A stretch of 64,000 nucleotides of DNA from Beroe forskalii (Eukaryota > Ctenophora > Nuda > Beroida > Beroidae), in the NCBI GenBank assembly GCA_011033025.1, contig WFMF01000036.1, forward strand, positions 372,001 to 436,000, in the 5' to 3' direction. The notes beneath the pieces were generated by a model. The model searched no databases. It worked only from the letters and a program-made list of their open reading frames with translations, and was not told the DNA's origin. This document shows positions 24,947 through 34,597 of this stretch, piece by piece; positions within the stretch are counted from its first letter, which is position 1, and the number at the start of each line of letters is the position of its first letter. The translations under genes and the position numbers were made by a program.

Positions 24947-25425
24947 CCTTACTACATGAAATTAAGAAAGCAGTTTATTAAGAAACCGGGCAAAAAAGTT
25001 TCTTAATAAACTGCTTCTTAATTTAATGTTTCTTTAATTATATGTAGATTAATTTTATGTACCTTAATTTCGTGACTCTTATTTTAATGTAATATTAATT
25101 TTACATTAATATTAGAAAAATTGTACTTCGAAAGCCAAAATAGACTCAAGAGACACCTCGGTTGACTTACTTTTATATTCTTTTGCCGGGTTGAGCACGG
25201 AATTTGAATATTTTACAAACTTAAAGGCATAAATTGCTCGTCTGAGAAAAAATTTTCAGTAACAATTTATATTCACATTCTATGGAGCCATGAAAGTTTC
25301 TTAATTTATTCCAGTTCCAAAAAAGTTTCTTAATTAATTTTCAGCCTTAAAAAAGTTTCTTAATTTGCTGCTTTCTTATTTTCCTGCGGATTGATTAGTT
25401 GCTTACTAAATTTGTTACAATAAGG
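24947..25425. mobile_element. Tc1/mariner-type MITE nested in composite element
   Basis: 479 bp between two TA dinucleotides (24945-24946 and 25426-25427). It begins CCTTACTACAT and ends TTGTTACAATAAGG. Copy 1 has the unoccupied TA site near 7282. The interior has a strong hairpin (TTTATTAAGAAAC with its complement at about 24975-25015) and repeated TTTCTTAAT words. It is non-coding. Confidence 0.88.
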
Positions 25426-25816
25426 TAACTAACTCCTCCGCAACAAACGACAGTACGAACACACAAACCCTACACACCATACAAATACTCTACAACACCA
25501 ATAAATCCTAAACCAGCACAACTCGCCATCAGAGCCATAGAAGTCGATGGTTGTAGGTTAAGGCCCAGGAGGCCACTTACCACAGGGACCAAGGTAGTCA
25601 ATCTCCGGAGGGGCGCCCCCGACTCAATTGGCATCTGTAAAGATGCCATCATCTGGCATCCCAGGTAAGGGTACTAGTCAAACTAGTAGTGCATGCCAGG
25701 TGGGTTCCAGCAGAGCTCTCTGCTATGGAGAGCTGCCAACTCCCCACGCGTGGCGGGGAGGCGGACAGTGAACATTGCAAAAAAAAACAAAAAAAAAACA
25801 AAAAAAAAAACTTACA

Positions 25817-28260
25817 ATTGCATTTAAAACACCGGGCAATCACGTGTGAATTGTGATGCTAAACAAAAAATACAGAGTAGAGTTCACTCACGTTCCATGA
25901 TGGCACAGCTTACCAAATATCAAATGATCGATCCGATACAATCTTACATAGTTCATATTATCATTATTGCGGTATGACAACAAATTAAGTATAAGCTGAA
26001 GTGCATATTCACGATGTCAAATCCTAATTCAATAAACCCGCCTATTGCAATATCCAATATGAATTTAGTTACTACTCTTCAGATTATTATTACAGGAAAA
26101 CTGAAATACATGCAACTAGCAAGAACCACGTTCGTTTGTACGATTAACTTCCTTATTTTTCGCTCCGTTGGCCGTGCCTGCCACGTGGTAGCCACCTAAA
26201 GGTCACGTGGTGACCACGTGACGAACCTTGTGGTAGGCTGTTACCACGTGAACGTGTCACCTGACCGTGTCACGTGACTAAGACTTGACCTGCCCCAGCA
26301 GAATAATCAGATTCAAACTTACTATAGCAATTCTACAAATATCCACGCACGGAAAATAGGCGGTCGTATATTTATCAACTTGCTACTTTGATACCTGATC
26401 ATGAGCTCATTTCAAAGAAAAAATTGTACTGCACCCATGTACGTGAATCATGATATCTATTACCTATGGAGTAAAAAAACATGGATGAGGGCCAATATGA
26501 ATATTCTGGATGCCCACGAGAGGAAGAGCATAATTGCGTCATAGGAGAATCTCGAAACGCTATACTTAGAATTTTTCGTCGGCGGGTTATGAAAACGTAT
26601 CGAAATTAAGACTTAGTGATCACGTAGGGATTGCTTTTAAAAACACCCTAATTCCTAATCCTTTGACGTCATAATTGGAACTTCATTCATTCATGGATAC
26701 GATCATAGGCGTTGCGAATGGTGTAGATGACCGAAATACTACAATAGACATGAGACAAATAGATTTTTAATTGGCATGTTTTGTTCTATCAAACGAGTTA
26801 TGTAAGTATGTAGTTGAGCGCACATGATTGATACTATCTGTGAACGTTGGTGTCGAAAATTATTAAAACACTAGAAAAGCCCACTGGGCCTGCTAGATAA
26901 TACAGAACCAAATAATAAGCTCAGAAAATGTTTATGAAGGAGCAAAATTTAACATTATTCGTTGGTTCCTTTTAGTAATGGTGGACCGGGCAAGTTTTGA
27001 TTGTTATCATTTGCTCTTGTATGATGAAGTTAAATCTGAAAATTAAAACCGAGTATCGTACTCATACCGAAAGCCAAGATTCACACCAAGAGCAGTATTC
27101 CAAAATCGCAATGTGCTATTCCCAAATTCGATTCAATTTGATTTTGCTTTTGTTCAATTTTTAATTGCTCTAAATTCACATTTTTCCCTTACCATCATCT
27201 CAGCATTAATCTAAATCGATCCACGTCTGCCACAGATTTATGAAGAGATGCTATCGGAAATAGCCTCCACGATGCCAGCCAAACCTGTCCTCGATCTTCA
27301 AATCTTGAATTTCAAATGAAAACATTGAACAGGCCGTTCTTTCAAACGCTACAATGCAGCAGTCAACAACGTATCAGAAAGCACTCGCATAGAACTGATC
27401 ATAATCTGCACGTGCAGAATACGTGTATCCATAGCAACGGCGCGACTTAGCCTAGCTTAGCCTTCGTTTTCCTTGATAATTTCTTGGCAAGCTCAAATTT
27501 AAACTGTGCGCCCGCACAAACAGACATTATTCACGTGCTCTTACGAAATTATATATAAGAGATAAGTAGTCAACAGCAAATGTGAAGAGCAAGCGTAAAA
27601 AGTGACTGCATTTACTTCCTATCAATTACAAATACCGCGGCTGATACTCCTGAGTTTACCGTTCCATAAATCTCGTATTTTCTCCTCCATTCAACCTGAC
27701 CGGTCACGTGTTCTAGAGTGAATTATGCGTAGCACGTGGAACTGACGTGTCAGACATATCAGCCAGTAATGTAGCAGCATTGAAGTCACTAGTAGAAGCA
27801 CAAATGCCACGAGACACGGTCAGGGGAGGTCCGTAGTGGACTGCTATTGGTGCACTAAGTCACGTGAATGAAAATGCATGAATGCATGCATTTAGGTCAA
27901 CTTTTTTTGACGGCAATCGATCCCTCTTATCTCCATAGCGAAAAATAAGAGCGTTATTGGTCGTGTAACATCGTGTCGTGCCTTCGGCACTCCACTCTGT
28001 TACACGACCAATAACTACTCTTGTAGGTACATATCTTGTAACTTGTTTAAGGATGAGGATTATACATTCTAACTATTTGACGTCGCCAGTAATTAGTAAT
28101 AGTGTTATGTAATCAATTATTCAAGATGGACTAAAATTTGCAACTTCATAAGCACTATACGTCAACACTCAACATACTTGAATCTAATCTAATCAGCCAA
28201 TACAATTACGCTACGTAATTTCATCAAAAGTAACATGTACGGTTATAAATCTAATCATAA
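25817..28260. other. Unique interior of the foldback element, with CACGTG cluster
   Basis: No coding region is recognised. Five CACGTG sites occur within 26182-26276 (E-box/G-box type, bHLH-ZIP targets in general), and more CACGTG lies near 27704 and 27737. At 27947-28022 an inverted repeat (TTATTGGTCGTGTAACA arms) surrounds GTGCCTTCGGCAC. The rest is AT-rich and featureless. Confidence 0.55.
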
Positions 28261-28629
28261 TGTGGCAGTCATGACTCGTAAGGTCAACATTGCCACACTA
28301 TCTCATTAGGCGTGCTGACCTTACAGCGAGTGTGGCAGTGTGGCAATAAAAAGGTTGCCACACAGTGTGGCAATGCGGCAGTGTGGCAAATGAGTGTGGC
28401 AGTGTGGCAAACGAGTGTGGCAGTGTGGCTGCCACACTGCTCGTAAGGTCTACTCGCAATATTTCGACATTTGGGACTGTGTACTGCGCAGCGGGAAGTA
28501 GTTTTCAATTCTCGGTACACCGCGCGTCTCATTATCACCCAAGTGGTGTCATTTCGCGCCCTTTCCAACGTATCCTGTGATCACATCTATTACCATCTAC
28601 AGGTCAATGCTATTGTGCAAGGTATGGAT

Positions 28630-31348
28630 TTAACCTAAAATTACAGATAATGCTTGGTTGGTATGTAAATAACCAAACCTTCTGGAGTCTCTACGGCGTG
28701 GGGACGGGGATCTTCTGCGCGGGGAGGGGGATCTTCTACGAGGGGATCGGGGAGAGGGGGATTTCCGTCTAGGCGACGGAGAACGCCGTCTGGGTGAAGG
28801 GGATCTACGCCTGGGCGAGGGGGATCGGCGCCGAGGGGGCGGCGATCGTCTCCTGCTTCCACCGCCGCTTCGTGGAGGGCTGCGGGATCTGAGAGAGGGA
28901 TTGGTGTGAGAGGGATTGGTGTGAGAGGGATTGGTGTGAGGGGATCTGAGAGAGGGATTGGTGTGAGGGGACCTGAGAGAGGGATTGGTGTGAGGGGATT
29001 TGAGAGAGAGATTGGTGTGAGGGGACCTGAGCGAGTGATTGGTGTGAGGCGACATGAGAGAGGGATTGACGTGAGGGGATCTCAGAGATTGGATGAGGGA
29101 TCAAAAAAGGGATTGGTGCGAGAGGATCTCAGAGAGTGATTGGTGTGAGAAGACAAGAAAAAGGGAATGAGACTTCTATTCCGTGAGGGGATTGCAGTGA
29201 ATTCAAGATGAGGGGAATGAAATCAGGATGTAAGGAGGGTCAGAGGGAAGGCCGATCGTGAAGGAATCGTTGGGAAAGAGGTATTAAAAAGGTAGCTATC
29301 GCAAGGAAAGTGGCAAAGGGCCATGGGGAGAGAACTAAGTTAGGACTAAGATAGCGATAAAGCATTCAGATCAAAGCCTGAATTAACAAAATCATGACAA
29401 TTGTCAAAATATTAACCGATAATCGGTAAAACTTAGCTTCATCTTACCATAGCAGAAGCTGATGGTTCGCGTGATGTGCTGAACTAAATACTAAGAATGC
29501 GAGGATTTCGGTGGGTGGCGTTGAAACAAGCTGCCAACTGTTCGGAGGCCGCTATGGTGGCGCTGAAACAAGCTGCCAACTGTTCGGAGGCCCTTATGGT
29601 GGCGCCAACTGTTCGGAGGCCCTATGGTGGCGTTGAAGCGATGTGACGATGGGTGGCGCAGCCGAATTTGTACCGCGGAATTACTGCCGATGTTGAAGTG
29701 TAGCTAGTCACTACAATGCGATGTCGATGTTTTGGTGGCCGTTAAAACACCTTCACAAACGATGTTAGTAGATTGCGATGTTAGTAGATTGCGATGTTAG
29801 TAGATTTCGATGTTAGTAGATGGCGATGTTAGAAGATGGCGATGTTAGAAGATGGTGAAGCTAGACGATGTAAGAAGGGTGCGAAGTTAGACTTGTACGA
29901 TGTAAGTAGCGGTGTAAAACGATGCGGGGGTGATGCCCTAGTACAATACGATTGTTAATTTAAATACAAAAGTACTCGAAATATAATTTGAAATCGTTTT
30001 GATACCGTGGTGTCCCGACTCTTTTGTGCGCGGCGTATTACGACGCACCCTGGGCATTTTCTACGCAGCACAAAATTGCTTTTGGCGGCGAGTGATAGCG
30101 CGCAAATGTACTTTTCATGCAAAAAAGCATCAACACAAATTTGCGACTTGCGTGCAGCAAAAAAGCACATCGCGCGTCGTAAAAAGCCGCGCACGAAACA
30201 GTTGGGACACCACTGATATAATGAAAAACTACTATTCTACCAGATGATATTATTATCTTATCCATATAAAATCAAATTCCCAAAGGACAGATATTTCCCT
30301 ATTTATTTGAAAGAAAGTGTGTATCGTGAAGTAGATTTAGGTATTGAATAGATGGCCAGTGACCATGATGCGTAATGAAGTTTACTATACGCTAAAGAGC
30401 TGCTCTAGAGCAAGATTCACAAGACCAATACAGTACATTATATGCCACTACAGGTCACTGAATAATGAATACAGCTGTCCACTGAGCCTGTACATTCGTT
30501 TCTAAAAGCTGTGATCGAGGATTATTTTCAAGAGCAATTCATTGCTTTCATTAACTGACAGACACATCGTACCTGCGTCTTGAGTCAGATCGGGGAGCTG
30601 GTTTGCGTCCTGTAGATCGAGCCCACTCTACTCTGATCCGACTGCCACACACGTTCTTGTCGTCCATCTCCCGGATTGCATCTTCAGCGTCCCTGTTAGG
30701 GCGAGGTTCACTAGGATCGTTCACATATTACGTAATCACTTGGGAGGGGGGGCGAATGATAACGTTACATATTACTGTAACAAATACAACTAAGGGATCG
30801 TTCACATATTACGTAATCAGATAGGGGGGTCCGAATGATAACATTACATGTTACTGTAACAAATACAACTTAGGGATCGTTCACATATTTAACGTAATCA
30901 CTTAGGGGGGTCTGAATGATTACGTCGGAATGTTGCTATAACAAAATATATAACTACAGTAAACTTGATTACGAGGGGGAGGGGTGGGGGTTAAAATTGA
31001 CCAAAAATTGATAACGTATGATGTGAACGATCCCCTAGGAAAAGATCAAAATAAGGAACTGCTTCAAGAGAATGGTTACTGCAGATTTCATTCCAACAAA
31101 TGTTTCAGGTACATCGTATTACATAGTGTACGTTTTGGCGGATTATTGCATTAAATATACCATTTTGTTAACGTATTTACGTAAATAAGACAACACACGT
31201 CCCTTTCATCTTCAAACTCGACGAAAGCAAATCCAGGCGGGTGTCTGGCGACCCAGACCTCCCTAAGAGCTCCAAACTTCGCAAACTCGCACTCCAGCTC
31301 CTTCTTGTCCGTGCTCTTGTCGACATTTCCAATGTACAGTTTAGCCAT
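28630..31348 (-). CDS. SR splicing factor (RRM + RS domain), left-arm copy
   Basis: Exon 1 (31348-31197, ATG in a GCC ATGG context) encodes [19 protein letters not shown]..., with RNP-like LYIGNV and [11 protein letters not shown] as in SRSF3/SRSF7. Exon 2 (30692-30573) completes the RRM ([19 protein letters not shown]). Exon 3 (28879-28679) is an RS domain of RRRSPSP units; one unit reads RRKSPSP. SR proteins bind exonic enhancers and recruit splicing factors in the nucleus. No zinc knuckle is seen. The donor of exon 1 (GT|GTGTTG) is weak. No terminal exon is found downstream in this arm; reading through the last donor adds about 16 residues to a stop at 28630. Intron 2 carries minisatellites and intron 1 a MITE cluster. 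It is close to a duplicate of 34598-37195, so only one may be active. Confidence 0.85.
28890..29150 (-). repeat. 27-bp minisatellite in frame with RS exon, left arm
   Basis: About 9 units of TCAGATCCCCTCACACCAA plus CCCTCTC (27 bp), abutting the RS exon acceptor. The gene-strand frame RSPHTNPSL repeats and runs open into the RS domain. Confidence 0.88.
29515..29945. repeat. GTTCGGAGGCC and GATGTTAGTAGATTGC repeats
   Basis: At 29520-29640, four units of about 38 bp contain CAACTGTTCGGAGGCC. At 29760-29870, a 15-bp unit GATGTTAGTAGATTGC-like repeats about seven times. Both recur inverted in the right arm (36120-36300 and 35935-36020), so they predate the duplication. Confidence 0.8.
30007..30213. 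mobile_element. Long-hairpin MITE in SR intron 2, left arm
   Basis: It begins GTGGTGTCCCGACTC and ends GTTGGGACACCAC, with about 40-bp imperfect inverted ends rich in GCGCGGC. The matching copy at 35592-35789 lies in the right arm. It overlaps the TGACACCAC-type core at its tips. Superfamily unclear. Confidence 0.6.
30714..31034. mobile_element. Harbinger-type MITE cluster in SR intron 1, left arm
   Basis: Ends GGATCGTTCACATATTACG and GTGAACGATCCC, flanked by CTA on both sides. The 5' end is present three times in tandem (30714, about 30792 and 30873), while the right arm (34925-35089) has it once. It belongs to the same family as 19551-19997. Confidence 0.8.
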
Positions 31349-31599
31349 GGCGGGGGAGCTACGTGGATAGCACGGAGTTAGAGAGTTTTAGAGAGCATGG
31401 AGTGATAGAGGCAGGGTTGATCATATTACAGCAACTCTGTACTGTACAGTATGAAGATGAAAATACAATCAGTTATATGTGCTAATTACTCACGATGCTG
31501 ACAAGTAGAGTGCAGACTGTATTATATAATATACATCCATGATACAATGCAGTGGGTGATAGTTTCATGTACTGGCAATTTTATAGAATATACAATCGG

Positions 31600-32915
31600 C
31601 CCGGTTGGAATAAAGGTTAGGCTGGTTGCCAATCCTGTGCGAGCGAAGCGAGCACGGTAGCTTTTCGTTGCGAGCGAGGTGCCGCGAAGCGGCGCCGAGC
31701 GAGCTGTAGGGTCTGGGGGCGCAGCCCCAGCGGGGTCCAGGGGGCGAAGCCCCGGAAATTTTTGCTAAAATGTATAATTTTGCAGGGTTTTCCTTCATTT
31801 GAGCAAGAAAATATCCGAGATTTAAACAGCGTGTTTCATTCAAAAATCTCTAATTTTTTGATTCAGAAGCCCCAGTAGGCTACACATTATGTAATTCATA
31901 ATTATTTCACCTGACAGACAAAATTTGAATCACTTACTCACTGCTCACTATTTTTTACTCAACCAATTGATGAATTGTAAAAGTAAATGTTCATGTTTCA
32001 AAGATCAATTGTGTGTCAGGCTTATAACTTAATAACTAACAAATATAATCAGCTAAAGGCTGTCGTTTGATATATTACTATCCTAAAAAAATGGAAGCAC
32101 AGATTTTTGTTTGATAAGCGAGTCAAAATGTCACCTTTACTCATACACAGGAGTTCGAAAAAACAAATTTCAGGCTGAATATTGATCATGATTTAATATT
32201 GTCTATGTGTCGCTGTATCTTGAATACGAATATTAGATATACTCCTGGTTTTTATTTCCAATTGGATTTTTGTTTTTGTTAAAATTAAGTCCACTCCTGA
32301 AAAGTTAAAACTCGATCAGATCATGCCGACTGGAAGTGCAACCACCGCTTTAGAGAGCTTTCAAGTTGCTGCTCTCAGCAGCAGTGTTTTAATACAGCTC
32401 ACCCTTACAATAATCTAATCAGCTGCAACCAGGATCGCAACCAGGATTGCTAGAGAGCCTCCAGGATTGTAAGCGGGGCTTACAATCCTCCGAAAAAAGT
32501 AACAAGTTGGGTTGCTCTGGTTGTGCTAGCATGGTCCATGGAATTCTGGATATATGCTGGATATTATGAGGGAAGTAGATAGACTACGCATATCCCTTCT
32601 GCAGTAATTATTAAAGCGAGAAGGTGTAATATCATAATATGAATGATACCAACGTAGTATGTACGTTATTCAGTGTTTCTAATCTGACTAGTGCTAAGAA
32701 TAAAATGGGAATTTTATGCATTGCATACTGATGGTGATACAGTGAGTAGCAAACTATGATTGCACGTTTCACTCTCCATTTTGAAAACTGACTGATGTAG
32801 TAAAAATTAGCTGCACACCTAATTTTAAGTCGTTAAATTCTGAAATTTCATGGTTGCTTTAACAAATAATGTTGCCCAGCTAGGATTGCCAGGATTGCAG
32901 GTTATTCCAACCGGG
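31600..32915. mobile_element. hAT-like 1.3-kb element carrying GAA-loop hairpins
   Basis: It begins CCCGGTTGGAATAA and ends TTATTCCAACCGGG, with the 8-bp duplication ACAATCGG at 31592-31599 and 32916-32923. The right arm has the empty site (GTACATGCGG on the matching strand), so the element arrived after the duplication or is heterozygous. No transposase frame. At 31640-31760 it carries GC-rich hairpins with GAA loops such as GCCGCGAAGCGGC and GGGGGCGAAGCCCC. Confidence 0.9.
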
Positions 32916-32919
32916 ACAA

Positions 32920-33290
32920 TCGGAGATGACGTCATAGAATATACATTGAAACTGATAATTAACGTCGGTTAGACAGACTAATTACATGCTATGTACATTA
33001 TCGCATGTAACATGAGGTCAATAATAACACAACGAAACACATGACAGTGATGTAGACCTGACAAGGTCAAGTTGTGCGCATCATTATTCAATGTCAGCAT
33101 TGTGAAAATTGCGGCATTTCATGATACACCATGCTGTGTAGAAAACTGTAATCATAGTACACCATTCAATGAAAATATCAGCTTGTAACCATAAAACATT
33201 TCTCTTAAAATATTCAATATAGATTCACAACATCTGGCTTAAATTCAGGGAAATCAAGAAACACATCTAGTTCACTTTTTAAATAACATT
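32920..33290 (-). promoter_or_regulatory. SR-gene upstream region, copy 1 (inverted)
   Basis: Upstream DNA of the left-arm SR gene with a CRE-like TGACGTCA at 32927-32934. It is interrupted by the hAT-like element, which separates it from the left-arm ATG by about 1.3 kb. Related copies are 33291-33718 and 34116-34565. Confidence 0.5.
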
Positions 33291-33718
33291 ATGATAACAG
33301 TTTTCACATAGCATGGTGCATCATGAATGCCGCAATTTTCACAACACAAATGCTAACAATGAATAATGATACGCACAACTTGACGTCTTCTTGAATCATG
33401 TTTCCGTTGTGTAATTAACCGTGTATCTCACCTCATGTTACATGCGATAATTAATGTACATAGCATGTAATTAGTCTTTCTAACCGACGTTAATTAACAG
33501 TTTCCATGTATATTCTATGACGTCATCTCCGCATGTACATTCTATACAATTGCCAGTACATGACACTATCACCCATTGCATTGTATTCTAGATTTGTACA
33601 TACAGTCTGCACTCTACTTGTCAGCATCGTAAGTAATCAGCACACAAATCTGATTGTATTTTCATCTTCATACTGCACAATACAGAGTTGCTGTAATATG
33701 ATCAACCGATGCTCTCTA
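33291..33718 (+). repeat. Direct repeat of SR promoter/5' UTR region
   Basis: Matches 34116-34565 in direct orientation (shared TGACGTCATCTCCGCATG, GTCTGCACTCTACTTGTC). The match stops at CTCTAC, where this copy jumps into an RS exon instead of an SR start codon. CRE-like TGACGTCA lies at 33518-33525 here and 34345-34352 in the other copy. Confidence 0.88.
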
Positions 33719-33723
33719 CCCAG

Positions 33724-33793
33724 ACGCCGCAGTATGTCTCCCAGAAGAAGCAGTGCTTCGCCACAGAAAAGCCGGACACCCAGTCCACGATAA
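33724..33793 (+). pseudogene. Orphan terminal RS exon of an SR gene
   Basis: After an acceptor (CTCTACCCAG) the frame reads RRSMSPRRSSASPQKSRTPS, then PR and TAA. It starts one base into a codon, exactly the phase left by the RS exons ending at 37195 and 28679, so it looks like exon 4 of this SR gene. It stands upstream of exon 1 of the right copy, directly behind a copy of the SR promoter. This suggests a third gene copy that lost exons 1-3. No equivalent exon was found downstream of either RS exon. Confidence 0.75.
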
Positions 33794-34597
33794 TGATGGG
33801 AGTTTTAAGGATTGGTTAAGGAGAGACATTTGGAGGAATAATGAACATTATTGGAATTATTGCTACAGTTTTTGTCGTCTTCTGGCAATAATGATGTTAT
33901 CAGGAAATATTCGATACCTCGTATATTTTTTCAAAATTGATTGTCATTTCATCTAGACCGAAACTGTCTTTTCTAGGGCTGATGTTATTTAAAAAGTGAA
34001 CTAGACGTGTTTCTTGATTTCCCTGAATTTAAGCCAGATGTTGTGAATCTATATTGAATATTTTAAGAGAAATGTTTTATGGTTATAAGCTGATATTCTC
34101 ATTGAATGGTGTACTATGATAACAGTTTTCTACACAGCATGGTGTATCATGAAATGCCGCAATTTTCACAACACAATGCTGACAATGAATAATGATGCGC
34201 ACAACTTGACGTCTTCTTGAATCATGTATTTCGTTGTGTAATTAACCCTGTATCTCACCTCATGTTACATGCGATAATTAATGTACATAGCATGTAATTA
34301 GTCTTTCTAACCGACGTTAATTAACAGTTTCCATGTATATTCTATGACGTCATCTCCGCATGTACATTCTATACAATTGCCAGTACATGACACTATCACC
34401 CACTTCATTTGTATTCTAGATGTGTATTGTTTGTCCATACAGTCTGCACTCTACTTGTCAACATCGTGAGTAATCAGCACAAATATAACATTGTATTTTC
34501 ATCTTCATACTGTACAGAATTGCTGTAATATGATCAACCGTGTCTCTATCACTCCATGCTCTCTATAACTCAATGCTATCATCGTAGCTCCCCCGCC

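Larger units (their letters stand above)
21894..25808 (+). mobile_element. SVA-like composite retroelement, copy 2 (full, with TSD)
   Basis: Same order as copy 1: GAGGGGGGCGGTCGCC start, a 43-bp VNTR (22352-22890), unique part, 3' part, A-rich tail with interspersed C. AACTTACA at 21886-21893 and again at 25809-25816 is an 8-bp target duplication next to the A-tail, the signature of target-primed retrotransposition. Without its two nested MITEs it is about 2.9 kb, the same as copy 1. No reverse transcriptase is visible, so it would need a LINE in trans. Confidence 0.85.
21492..28454. mobile_element. Foldback/Mutator-like 7-kb element with TGTGGCAG terminal arrays
   Basis: The ends are inverted: AGTAGATCCTAACGA at the left and TCGTAAGGTCTACT at the right. 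Each is followed inwards by about 200 bp of repeated TGCCACAC/GTGTGGCA words. Flanks read CGCGATATT and CGCAATATT, a 9-bp duplication with one mismatch. The right arm (37400-37430) keeps the uninterrupted site, so the whole 6.96 kb is one insertion unit. Terminal arrays plus a 9-bp duplication fit foldback/Mutator-type elements. No transposase is visible. The interior holds composite element copy 2 and about 2.4 kb of unique DNA. Confidence 0.75.
18252..33290 (+). repeat. Left arm of giant imperfect palindrome
   Basis: Read in reverse complement, this matches 33983-40680: the partial GPATCH11 here pairs with 39897-40606, the minisatellite at 21110-21385 with 37530-37830, the RS exon 28679-28879 with 36995-37195, the RRM exons 30573-30692 and 31197-31348 with 35112-35231 and 34598-34749, and the promoter at 32930-33290 with 33983-34370. 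The left arm is about twice as long because it carries arm-specific insertions at 19551-19997, 21492-28454 and 31600-32915. Single-base differences are scattered throughout, so it is not a simple mirror copy. Confidence 0.93.
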
